In this document: in pieces, positions 1 through 7,765 of the stretch
Position numbering within the stretch: the first letter of the stretch is position 1
Layout of the letters: each line of letters begins with the position of its first letter
Origin: Atopobiaceae bacterium
GTDB taxonomy: Bacteria; Actinomycetota; Coriobacteriia; Coriobacteriales; Atopobiaceae
Direction of reading: 5' to 3'
DNA: 64,000 bases
Assembly: GCA_017533825.1 (NCBI GenBank)
Contig: JAFWIE010000008.1
Location: 124,001 to 188,000, forward strand
Program-made: the position numbers and the translations under genes
The notes under the pieces: model-generated
The model's input: the letters and a program-made list of their open reading frames with translations, nothing else
Database searches by the model: none
What the model was told of the DNA's origin: nothing

Positions 1-1755
1 GCGGCGGACGAAGCACGTGCGGTGCTTGAGGGGATGCTGCGTCTTGCGAAGACGATTCGTAACCTCGGTGTGTCGTACGATCCGAAGCACGCGGAGGAGC
101 GTCCACTCTCTGAGGTTGTCTCGCTGATGAGCTGGGCGGCAGAAGGTCGACAGCTGGTATCGCGCATCGGTGTCGGCCCCAGCAAGGATTGCCCTGATGT
201 GCTCATAACTGGCATGTCGCAGGCAGCCCAGCTTGCGCAGGTGGGCGCGGAGGCAGTTGTCGTCTGTGGCCTCACTTCTACGGAGCAGCCGATTGAGGGC
301 AAAGAGGACGTGCTGCAGGCAATGCTCGAGCAGCTAGGAGTCGAGCCGAAGGCAAATCCACTGGCCCAATCGCGTGCTGAGTTCCGTGCCGTCCTCGGGG
401 TAGCCCGCTCGCGCGTGGTAGTCGAGCGCGCGCTCTGCGATGCCGATGGCAAGGAGACCTACCCAGCAGTGATGCTCTCGGAGCTGATGTCGGCGTATGG
501 GGTCTCGGCAGGGACGCCGGCGGCGAAGCTGCCGTTCGATGTGGGCCTCAGGAGCGAGCGGCTCCTCACGTGCAATCTTAGCGATTCCGGCCTGGCTGCG
601 GAGAAAGTTGCCAAGTGTGAGGTCGCCCCGTCCGGGCTCCTTACTGCGGCGTCACGCGAGTTGGTCTTCGTGCCGCAGGCAGGTCATGACGCCCTTCCGG
701 ACGGGCTGCCGATCCTCTCGGCGTCGCAGATAGAGACGTACCTCGAGTGTCCCTATAAGTGGTTTAGCCTCAGGCGGCTTCGTTTGGGTACGGTTGACGC
801 GGGCCATTCGGCTCCAGAGATGGGAACGTTTGCGCATCGCGTCTTGGAGGTGACGCATCGCGAGCTCTTGTTGCGCGCCTTGGAGGCCGGGGGTGCAAAG
901 AAGCCCGGAGAAGAGCTCACGGAAGAAGAGCTCCTCGCTCGCGTAGAGCTCGATCCTGCGCGCCACATCGAGGGGTCGCGCATAAGCAGACAGAATCTTG
1001 ACGAGGCGGTCACCGCTCTCGAGCTGGAGTTCGATTTGCATCGTGAGCACATGTACCTCGAGCGACGGCCTCACCCGTCTCAGCAGCTGCTGATTGCACA
1101 CGACTCGTCCGAGCGGGCGCAGGAGCAGCAGCTCAAGGAGGATCTAATCTCGTCGCTCTCCTACCAGACGCGTATCCTTGAGGGATTTGAGCCACGCTTC
1201 TTTGAGTGGGGATTCGGCAAGCACGAGCAGCTCGTGCCGTATGCTGGCGCCTACTTCACGGGCACGGTGGACCGGATCGACGTCAGTCCGCACGGGACAG
1301 CCGTCATCATCGACTACAAGCACAAGCGCCCCGAGGGCTTTGCTGCCGAGTACGACGCGCTTCAGGACGGCGTGCTGGAGGGGACGCAGCTGCCATCGCG
1401 TGTGCAGTCCCTCATTTACGCTCAGGTGGTGCGGCGTGCCTTTGAGGGACGGTTGCGGCTGGTTGGTAGCGTGTATCTAAGTACCAAGGCGCCGCACGCC
1501 CTCGCGGGTGTTGCCGATGCGAACGTGGTCGACCTCGTCTTTGGCAACGTGAGCGCCAAGCGGCTTCCCCGCGTGAGTGTTCCGCCGAACGAGGAGGGTG
1601 CACCGGGCATGAACGACCTGCTCGACCATACCGAGGAGCTCATCGCAGAGCAAGTACAGCAGATGCTTGCAGGCAACGTGGAAGCACGCCCGCGCGACAG
1701 GCACTCCTGCGACTACTGTCCCGTCACACAATGCGAGAAGAGGGTGGCGCAATAA
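1..1755 (+). CDS. addB: AddB-like helicase-nuclease subunit, C-terminal part (5' end outside window)
   Basis: The frame is open from base 1, so only the C-terminal ~584 residues are seen. The second half is a PD-(D/E)XK nuclease domain of the AddB/RecB-like family: a Cys in YLECPYKW (codon 748-750), a GTFAHRVLE helix, then GTVDRID and the catalytic core IIDYKHK near 1309-1325, followed by the QSLIYAQ helix. A Cys-x2-Cys-x4-Cys cluster (codons 1708, 1717, 1732) closes the protein; together with the upstream Cys this matches the four cysteines that hold the 4Fe-4S cluster in AddB. The stop overlaps the addA start (TAATG), so the two are translationally coupled. AddAB resects double-strand breaks for recombination. 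The helicase-like N-terminal half is not visible, so other exonuclease V-type subunits are not fully excluded. Confidence 0.8.
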   Translation, partial: AADEARAVLEGMLRLAKTIRNLGVSYDPKHAEERPLSEVVSLMSWAAEGRQLVSRIGVGPSKDCPDVLITGMSQAAQLAQVGAEAVVVCGLTSTEQPIEGKEDVLQAMLEQLGVEPKANPLAQSRAEFRAVLGVARSRVVVERALCDADGKETYPAVMLSELMSAYGVSAGTPAAKLPFDVGLRSERLLTCNLSDSGLAAEKVAKCEVAPSGLLTAASRELVFVPQAGHDALPDGLPILSASQIETYLECPYKWFSLRRLRLGTVDAGHSAPEMGTFAHRVLEVTHRELLLRALEAGGAKKPGEELTEEELLARVELDPARHIEGSRISRQNLDEAVTALELEFDLHREHMYLERRPHPSQQLLIAHDSSERAQEQQLKEDLISSLSYQTRILEGFEPRFFEWGFGKHEQLVPYAGAYFTGTVDRIDVSPHGTAVIIDYKHKRPEGFAAEYDALQDGVLEGTQLPSRVQSLIYAQVVRRAFEGRLRLVGSVYLSTKAPHALAGVADANVVDLVFGNVSAKRLPRVSVPPNEEGAPGMNDLLDHTEELIAEQVQQMLAGNVEARPRDRHSCDYCPVTQCEKRVAQ

Positions 1756-4700
1756 TGGCAACAATAGACCTCTCCCGACTCAACGACTCTCAGCGTGATG
1801 TGGTGCTCAGGCTCGACGAACCCCTGTTTGTCGCTGCGGGTGCTGGATCCGGCAAGACGTTCACGCTCACGGCTCGGTTGGTCTACGCGCTCTCCAAGGG
1901 CTCCGCCGCGGATGGTGGCAGATACCTAAACTCGATTGACGAGGCGCTGGTCATCACCTTCACCAAAGCGGCAGCGTTGGAGATCAAGGATCGCGTGCGC
2001 GGGGAGCTTCGCAAGGCGGGTGAGGAGGACCCACACCTGCGTGAGGAATCCCTGCGCGTCGACGGCGCGTGGATATCGACGATTCATGGCATGTGCTCGC
2101 GTATCCTCAAGCGGCATGGGGTGGAGTTGGGCATAGACGCGTCCTTCGAGGTATGCGAGGGAAGCGTCGGCGAGGCGCTTCTTGCCCGTGCGCTTGACGA
2201 AGTTCTCACGGTGGCGCAGGAGGAAGGGGCGTATGACGGGCTCTTCGCGGAGTTCCCGCTCTGGGGACAGGGCGAGAGCGCGACCTCGGTGGTGGGCATG
2301 ATCCGGCTTCTGCGTCAGGAGGCGGCCAAGTGCTCTCATGGTTACGACGACCTGGTGTGTCCTCGCTCAGCCGAGACCGCGTCCGAGATGGCTCGTCTAC
2401 GCCAGTGCCTTGAGGCGCTGGCGGGACTCAAGCTCACGCAGAAGCAACAGGAGGTTGTCTTCGCTTCTCTCGACGCCCTTGACGGTTTCTATCGCCTTCC
2501 GCCGATGGAGCGCACACCCGAGCGTGCCTGCGAGGTGCTCGGAGCGGTCAAGATGCCCAGGCTTCAGCGCAAGGATGCCAAGCCTTTGATGGACGATGCG
2601 CGTGAGGCGCATGCCGCCGCAACGGTATGCGCTCACTTTGAGCGTGTGCAGGAGTTTGCGCCGCAGCTCGTCTCGCTGGCCCGGCGGGTGGACGATTGCT
2701 ATGCTCGGCTCAAGCACGAGCACTCATACGTGGACAACGACGACCTCATCGAGCTTGCCTTGCGTGCGGTACAGACAAACGCACAGGTCGCGCGCGACTA
2801 TGCGGGTCGCTTCAAGCTGGTGATGATCGACGAGTTCCAAGACACCGACCAGAAGCAGCTCCAGCTCATCTCGCTGCTCTCCGGGCGAGACGCGCGGCAC
2901 CTCACCACGGTGGGCGATGCCCAGCAGTCCATCTATCGGTTCAGGGGTGGCGACGTCGAGGTCTTCCGTGCACGCGGTCGTGGCCTTCCGCAAGAGCATC
3001 ACGTGCAGATGGACGTGAACTACCGGAGCGACCACCATGTGCTGGCGGTAGTGGAGCGCGTGTGCGGAGACGCGGGTGTTCTGGATGACTTCCTTAAGCT
3101 GGCGGGGAATGCCGGGCGTAAGAGCCGCTATGTGGCACGTACCGCATCAGGCGAGGAACCGCCGCGCGTCTTCTTGGAGGTGGCAAAGGGAGGGCCGTCA
3201 TCGCTCACGAGCGCGACGCTCGCCGCACAGCTTGCGGACCGACTGGCGCAGCTTGCACACGCCGGTCAGCCGGTGTCGAGCATGGCCCTCTTGTTGGGAA
3301 CTACGAGCAAGGTGGAGCTCTACCTCGACGCCTTGCGTGCTCGTGGCCTGCAGGCAGTCGTGACGGGTGGGTCGTCGTTCACCTCTACGACGGAGGTGGG
3401 CGTCATACAGGCCCTGCTGCACACCTTTGCAAATCCGCACGATACCGAGAACGGCCTCTTCCGCGTGCTCTCTAGCGACATGTTCCACTTGGACGCAGAC
3501 GATTTCTGCATGCTGGGGACGCGCGAGCAGGACGTGCTCGATGCGCCGACCAAGCGACAGGTCGAGCAATGCTTCGTAAGCGGCAACCTTGAGTTGTATG
3601 GCGGAACGAAGCCCTCGCGACGACTGGCGCTTGCCCACGACGTTCTCACGCGTGCGTTTGCTCGTCTTGGACGATGGGAGCTTGCGGACGTGTGCCAGGC
3701 TGCGATAGAGGAAAGCGGTTGGCTGGCACGTCTCGAGCGGGAGGGGACCGACGGCCTCGCGGTTGCTGCCAACGTGCTTGCAGCAGTCCGTTACGTGCGC
3801 GAGCTTACGACGAGCCTCGGGCTTGGCGTCGCCCGTGCGGCCGACGAGTTCGACAAGTGGCTTTCGGTCGCAAAGCTCACGCCCAAGGGTCTGGCAGGCG
3901 ATACCATCGAGGCTGTGCAGGTCATGACGATACACGGGTCGAAGGGCCTGCAGTTTGGGGTCACGGCTGTGGCTGAATGCTGGGGAAAGCCGAAAGTCGG
4001 CGGAAGGCTTGCAGTGGGTCCTGCCGAAGGGCGTCACGTGGTGTGCGTCGTCCCCAAGCCCGATTTGGCGAGCTTTTCGAAGATGCGCGACCAACTCGAG
4101 ACCCCGCGCGATGCGCGCTCGTGCTCCAGCGTCGTGGAGTGGGCAGCCTGGCTCAAGGATGCGGAGCTGCGCGAACAGGCAGCGGAGAAGGCGCGCCTTC
4201 TGTACGTTGCTCTCACGAGGGCCGAGGAAGCGCTGGTGGTGGGGATTCCCATAGCAGAGAAGGAATGGTACAAGTCGGAATTGGCCTTGGGAATGCTTGG
4301 TGCGTTCCCCGAACTTGACGAGCCCGTGGCCGGTGAGTGCGAGGTCTCCATAGAGCCGGAGCTCGGCATCAGCTGTGAGGCACGTGAGGATGATGGCATG
4401 GGCGGTACGCGCATCGTGCGTCGTCGCATGCCCGTCGCTCCCGCACTGGCACGCGTGGTCGAGTTGCGACGTGGGGCGGAGAAGGGCGATCCGTGGCAGG
4501 TCGTCTCGGCTGGGACGCTTGCGGGTTTCGACGGGGAGTTGCCTGAGGCTGTCTCTCTGGTGCCACTGCTCGGTACGGTACGTAGCGGTCAGGACCAAGG
4601 AGAGGGTCTGCGTGCTCCGGGAGAGACATTCGAGCTGTTTGATGTGCGGCGCCGCGCCCTTGCGGTCTATGGCTGGCGTGAACGTCAGGGAATCTACAGC

Positions 4701-5315
4701 TATTCGTCCCTGCGGGCGGCGCAGGTTGCCGAGGAGCGGGCACAGAAGGGCCTGGCTGCCGAGCTGCCGCCGGAGGCGCAGCGCGACGCGGATGCCGAGG
4801 GTGGTGCCTATTTCGATGATGCCGACAAGGCCACATCGTTGGGCTCTGCGTTTCATGAGCTTGCGCAGACGATGGTGGAGTCGGGGAGCGACAAGCATGA
4901 TCCCACTCGTTTGGAGGCGCTTGCACAAACGTGGTGCCTCTCCGAGCGGCAGGTCGTGCGCCTGCGCGCGGCCATCGCACGTTGGGAGTCGTCCGATCTG
5001 TTGCGCGAGACGCATCGCTACGCACTTCGACGTGCAGAGGTGCCGTTCTTTGTGCATGTGCCAGAGTCTCCGCTTGGAGACTACTTTGAGGGTGCCATCG
5101 ACTTGCTCTGCACTGAAGGTGCAGTGTGCGCGGGGCGTGCGCTGGTCGTGGACTACAAGACGGGCGATCTTGACCTCACGGAGGAGGAGGTTGCGCAGCG
5201 TCACGAGCTGCAGGCGCGGCTTTATGCCGAGACCTTGCTTGCACAGGGCTTCGCGGAGGTGAGTTGTGCCTTTATCTGCGTGGAGACTGGCATCGTTGCG
5301 CGGTGGAATTACTAA
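1755..5315 (+). CDS. addA: AddA-type ATP-dependent helicase/nuclease
   Basis: A 1186-residue UvrD/RecB-family SF1 helicase with a C-terminal nuclease. Visible helicase motifs are Walker A AGAGSGKTFT (about residues 28-37), Walker B MIDEFQDTD (about 357-365), GDAQQSIYRFRGGD, NYRSD, TIHGSKGLQF and YVALTRAEEAL. The C-terminal PD-(D/E)XK domain shows FHELAQ, EGAIDLL and VVDYKTGD (Asp1133, Lys1135), then HELQARLYAE. Length and order match AddA (about 1,200 residues in Bacillus). The ATG at 1755 is chosen because it sits in the TAATG overlap with the upstream gene and follows an AGAGGGTGG Shine-Dalgarno sequence; an upstream GTG-type start would overlap more. AddA supplies the 3'-5' motor and one nuclease of the AddAB break-resection complex. 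Confidence 0.88.
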   Translation: MATIDLSRLNDSQRDVVLRLDEPLFVAAGAGSGKTFTLTARLVYALSKGSAADGGRYLNSIDEALVITFTKAAALEIKDRVRGELRKAGEEDPHLREESLRVDGAWISTIHGMCSRILKRHGVELGIDASFEVCEGSVGEALLARALDEVLTVAQEEGAYDGLFAEFPLWGQGESATSVVGMIRLLRQEAAKCSHGYDDLVCPRSAETASEMARLRQCLEALAGLKLTQKQQEVVFASLDALDGFYRLPPMERTPERACEVLGAVKMPRLQRKDAKPLMDDAREAHAAATVCAHFERVQEFAPQLVSLARRVDDCYARLKHEHSYVDNDDLIELALRAVQTNAQVARDYAGRFKLVMIDEFQDTDQKQLQLISLLSGRDARHLTTVGDAQQSIYRFRGGDVEVFRARGRGLPQEHHVQMDVNYRSDHHVLAVVERVCGDAGVLDDFLKLAGNAGRKSRYVARTASGEEPPRVFLEVAKGGPSSLTSATLAAQLADRLAQLAHAGQPVSSMALLLGTTSKVELYLDALRARGLQAVVTGGSSFTSTTEVGVIQALLHTFANPHDTENGLFRVLSSDMFHLDADDFCMLGTREQDVLDAPTKRQVEQCFVSGNLELYGGTKPSRRLALAHDVLTRAFARLGRWELADVCQAAIEESGWLARLEREGTDGLAVAANVLAAVRYVRELTTSLGLGVARAADEFDKWLSVAKLTPKGLAGDTIEAVQVMTIHGSKGLQFGVTAVAECWGKPKVGGRLAVGPAEGRHVVCVVPKPDLASFSKMRDQLETPRDARSCSSVVEWAAWLKDAELREQAAEKARLLYVALTRAEEALVVGIPIAEKEWYKSELALGMLGAFPELDEPVAGECEVSIEPELGISCEAREDDGMGGTRIVRRRMPVAPALARVVELRRGAEKGDPWQVVSAGTLAGFDGELPEAVSLVPLLGTVRSGQDQGEGLRAPGETFELFDVRRRALAVYGWRERQGIYSYSSLRAAQVAEERAQKGLAAELPPEAQRDADAEGGAYFDDADKATSLGSAFHELAQTMVESGSDKHDPTRLEALAQTWCLSERQVVRLRAAIARWESSDLLRETHRYALRRAEVPFFVHVPESPLGDYFEGAIDLLCTEGAVCAGRALVVDYKTGDLDLTEEEVAQRHELQARLYAETLLAQGFAEVSCAFICVETGIVARWNY

Positions 5316-5386
5316 CAAGCGCCGCCTTTAGCTGGTCCGTTTCGGCTCGCACGGTTCAGCTCGCCCCGGTGGCTGCCTGACGCTTG

Positions 5387-5421
5387 CCTGACCGCTTGCC
5401 CACAGTGGGTGGGCGGTCAGG
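5387..5421 (+). terminator. Hairpin after addA
   Basis: A 9-bp perfect outer stem (CCTGACCGC with GCGGTCAGG) is extended inward by CCCAC/GTGGG after a short mismatch. It lies 70 bp past the addA stop and between convergent genes, so it fits a terminator for the addBA operon. No strong T-run follows. Confidence 0.45.
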
Positions 5422-5469
5422 AATGGCTGTTTGGTCGCCTCCAGGCTGCTCCTCACAACGGACAAGCAA

Positions 5470-5883
5470 TCAAAGGAGCTCCAACGTCCGGGAATCTAGC
5501 TTGCCGTTGTAGTACTTCGCGAGCACGGCCGTAAACACGGGGTCAGTACCGCGCACCTGCGAGAAGAGCGTCATGCAGGAGCGCACCTTCATGGCATCGA
5601 TGCTGCCGAGCACACGTATGGGGTCATTCTCGTCTAGTGCGAGAAGTGCCTGCGAAATCTCGACGAGTCGCCCTCGCAACAGCTCGTCGGCGTAGTACGC
5701 CTCAGCTTCGCCCATGCCCGCGATGCCATAGTAGCGCGCCATGCGGCTCCTGCCGAGTTCGCGCAACTGGGGGAAGATGTACCAGATCCAGTGACTCGTC
5801 TTTCTTCCCGCGCGAATCTCGGAAAGCGCCTGCTCGTAGTCATATGTTTGGGCATCTTTGAATCGTTGCAGATTGTAGGCCAT
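5470..5883 (-). CDS. DUF1810 family protein
   Basis: This 137-residue cytoplasmic protein matches the DUF1810 pattern throughout: an N-terminal LQRFKDAQ, then IRAGRKTSHWIWYIFPQL, GLGRS-like GRSRMARYYGIA, MKVRSCMTLFSQV and a C-terminal DSRTLELL. The family is widespread in bacteria and has no established biochemical role. The ATG follows GGGAGGGAGAAGCTC, a good ribosome-binding site. It is a single gene convergent with addA; no membrane segment or signal peptide is seen. Confidence 0.85.
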   Translation of the reverse strand: MAYNLQRFKDAQTYDYEQALSEIRAGRKTSHWIWYIFPQLRELGRSRMARYYGIAGMGEAEAYYADELLRGRLVEISQALLALDENDPIRVLGSIDAMKVRSCMTLFSQVRGTDPVFTAVLAKYYNGKLDSRTLELL

Positions 5884-5946
5884 GAGCTTCTCCCTCCCAT
5901 TTGCGCGCTTGGCGCACCTTAGTCGAGTGTGCCTGAACCGAGCGCC

Positions 5947-6183
5947 TTAGTCGAGCAAACCACCCCCGACGAACGAGAACACCAGCATAATGATGCCAAT
6001 CACCATTCCGATCCGAGCGGTGATGAGTCCGACGCGCCGTACGTCCTCCGAGTTCCTGACGGAATGCATCGCCCGATAGGGCAGGAGGTTTTTGTTGCCG
6101 GTCTTCACGAGAATCGCCCCATAGATTACCAGCATCACGGCGAAGATGAGAAAGAGCGTTCGAGCGTGTTGCAAATCGTCCAT
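5947..6183 (-). CDS. Small two-helix membrane protein
   Basis: A 78-residue protein of unknown function with two hydrophobic helices: FLIFAVMLVIYGAILV near the N-terminus and a second one (IGMVIGIIMLVFSFVGG) near the C-terminus, joined by a basic loop. The internal ATG at 6183 is preferred to the one 21 bp upstream because it follows GCGAGGGCCC. It lies between the lipoprotein gene and the DUF1810 gene on the same strand, but a hairpin separates it from the former. I do not recognise the family. Confidence 0.6.
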   Translation of the reverse strand: MDDLQHARTLFLIFAVMLVIYGAILVKTGNKNLLPYRAMHSVRNSEDVRRVGLITARIGMVIGIIMLVFSFVGGGLLD

Positions 6184-6231
6184 GGGCCCTCGCTTGCGTT
6201 GCATTCTGGCTTATGTGGACATTATACGTGT

Positions 6232-6271
6232 GCGTCCCAACCCGTGGGGTTTCCCCTGCGGGTTGGGACGC
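6232..6271 (-). terminator. Strong inverted repeat between lipoprotein and small membrane protein genes
   Basis: A perfect 13-bp stem (6232-6244 with 6259-6271) encloses a loop that itself holds GGGG/CCCC. It lies just past the lipoprotein stop, so it is a likely terminator for that gene. A TATAAT hexamer on the minus strand (6226-6221) immediately follows and may serve as the -10 box of the next gene, though I see no good -35. Confidence 0.55.
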
Positions 6272-6298
6272 AAGCTCTAGCAGGTTGGGATGTAAGTC

Positions 6299-7171
6299 CT
6301 ATTGAATCTCGCTTACGAGGGCGGTGACGGCTTCGTCACTCAGAGTATAGCTGACCTCGGGATCAGCCTTATCGCGTGTAGTGATGCTATAGCTGAAATT
6401 GTCGGAAATCCAGATGGCCTTGGATGCCTTGCCCTTCTCGTTGCCGAAGCAATGCACCGTCCAACCGTCCACCTCCAGATCCCACGCCTCGGCATACTCG
6501 TTGTAGTCGCCCGAGACGTCCTCGCTCTCTTGGTTGAGTCCCTTGCGTACCGTGAGCTCGGCGGTTCCCAGCGTGCCGTCTGCCTCGGCAAGGTGCTCCA
6601 TGTACTGGTAGCCGTTCCAGTTCAGTGGGGTGCCGTCGACTTCCGTGCTATCGGCGGGCACCTGGAAGTATCCCACGCCTGCGCCTTCAGCCGCCTCTTC
6701 GGTGGTCTTCGCGCTCGACCAGGGATTTGCGAGACCGACATCTTCGCGCGTCATGTTCACTTCAGCAAGTGCGTCATCGAGCGTGCCCTCTGCCTGAGCC
6801 TGCGCCTCCTCATCGTAGGCGATGACATCGACCGTTCCGACGGCATCCTGCGCACTAATCGTTACGGCAATCTGTCCGTTTGCTGGTACGAGGTCGGCGA
6901 TGTTGTCGGTGAGATCCTTGTCGAGAACCACGCTGCCTTTCTCGTCGGTGGCTTTGACGTGGAACGAGCCCTGTTCCACGATGTGGTTGACGCAGAGACC
7001 GTATCCCTCATCGATAGTGATTTCTCCGCTGCCCGTGCCCTCTGCGCCTTTGTCTGCAACGGCATGGATGCCTGTCTCGTCGGTCGTGACGCTGAGCGTA
7101 GGGGTGCCGCCGCATGCCGCCAGCGAGATTGACGTTGCCAATGCGGCGACGAATGCGATTGCCTTCTTCAT
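6299..7171 (-). CDS. Putative secreted lipoprotein of unknown function
   Basis: A 290-residue protein with a classic lipoprotein signal: a basic MKK start, a hydrophobic stretch and the lipobox SLAAC with Cys20, followed by a GG linker. The mature part is acidic, with no motif I recognise; it is probably displayed on the outer face of the membrane. The ATG at 7171 is chosen because it follows GGGAGGTTCGTC and begins the signal peptide; a longer reading frame upstream lacks such features. It is transcribed away from dnaE, with about 600 bp of noncoding repeats between them. Confidence 0.7.
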   Translation of the reverse strand: MKKAIAFVAALATSISLAACGGTPTLSVTTDETGIHAVADKGAEGTGSGEITIDEGYGLCVNHIVEQGSFHVKATDEKGSVVLDKDLTDNIADLVPANGQIAVTISAQDAVGTVDVIAYDEEAQAQAEGTLDDALAEVNMTREDVGLANPWSSAKTTEEAAEGAGVGYFQVPADSTEVDGTPLNWNGYQYMEHLAEADGTLGTAELTVRKGLNQESEDVSGDYNEYAEAWDLEVDGWTVHCFGNEKGKASKAIWISDNFSYSITTRDKADPEVSYTLSDEAVTALVSEIQ

Positions 7172-7338
7172 GACGAACCTCCCGAATGTTGAGCTGATTG
7201 GTGCCTCGTGTGAGTATTGTACGCGCGCGACGCACGGATGTCCCAAAGGCGGGCATGCGAACGGATGCTGTGATGCCGATTATGGAGCCAGTGTGACCGG
7301 TGACGTGGACAAGTGACACGTAGGTGCATATAACAATT

Positions 7339-7513
7339 GTGCATAAGTGCGGAAAAACGTTGCAAAGTATGAGCATCAACTGGGATTATATCGATATTGA
7401 TAACGATTTTCCACACTGGCTATTTTACCCACTGCGGAAAATCGTTATCAAATGTGGTAAAACCCCAGTTGATGAAGAAACGCCTCGACGATTTTCCGCA
7501 CTATTTCTTGCAC
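7339..7513. repeat. 175-bp nested imperfect palindrome (MITE-like)
   Basis: The left half (7339-7419) and right half (about 7433-7513) are imperfect reverse complements around a short centre. Matching blocks are GTGCATAAGTGCGGAAAA with TTTTCCGCACTA...TTGCAC, CATCAACTGGG (7374-7384) with CCCAGTTGATG, and TTGATAACGATTTTCC with GGAAAATCGTTATCAA. The 13-mer TGCGGAAAATCGT therefore occurs four times in alternating orientation (about 7349, 7402, 7433, 7488). It lies in the noncoding gap between the divergent lipoprotein and dnaE genes. A MITE, a recombination site or a multi-site operator are all possible. Confidence 0.65.
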
Positions 7514-7554
7514 GTCGCCCATGGTTTGGAGATAGTGCGCTGGAACCGGCGCGG

Positions 7555-7659
7555 CGGAGCGCCAGAACCCCTCGGCGAAGGGCCGGAGCCCCGCGATGGA
7601 GCGCCGGAACCCCTCGGCGGAGCGCTGGAACCCCGCGGCGAAGGGCCGGAGCCCCCGCG
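7555..7659. repeat. 21-bp tandem repeat, five units
   Basis: Five head-to-tail 21-bp units with consensus close to CGGAGCGCCGGAACCCCTCGG, with diverged partial units on both sides (about 7534-7700). The unit length is a multiple of three, but no start with a ribosome-binding site precedes it, so I treat it as noncoding. It ends about 100 bp before dnaE. Confidence 0.6.
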
Positions 7660-7765
7660 ATGGCGCCGCAGAAACGCCGTGGCGACGGGGCCGGATGTCA
7701 TGTGATTCCCCAACGCTGTCTGGGTGGTATATGATGATGCGCGGACACACGAGAGAGAGGCGCGC

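Noticed and set aside
3198..5318. A 706-codon open frame antisense to addA
   Set aside because: It mirrors addA codons in a GC-rich genome, has no ribosome-binding site and no recognisable domain; addA has all helicase motifs.
7555..7659. CRISPR array
   Set aside because: Units are contiguous with no spacers and no cas genes are in the window.
7324..7734. A frame through the 21-bp repeats giving a heptapeptide-repeat protein
   Set aside because: The repeats are open in several frames because of base composition; no ribosome-binding site, and the frame runs across the nested palindrome.
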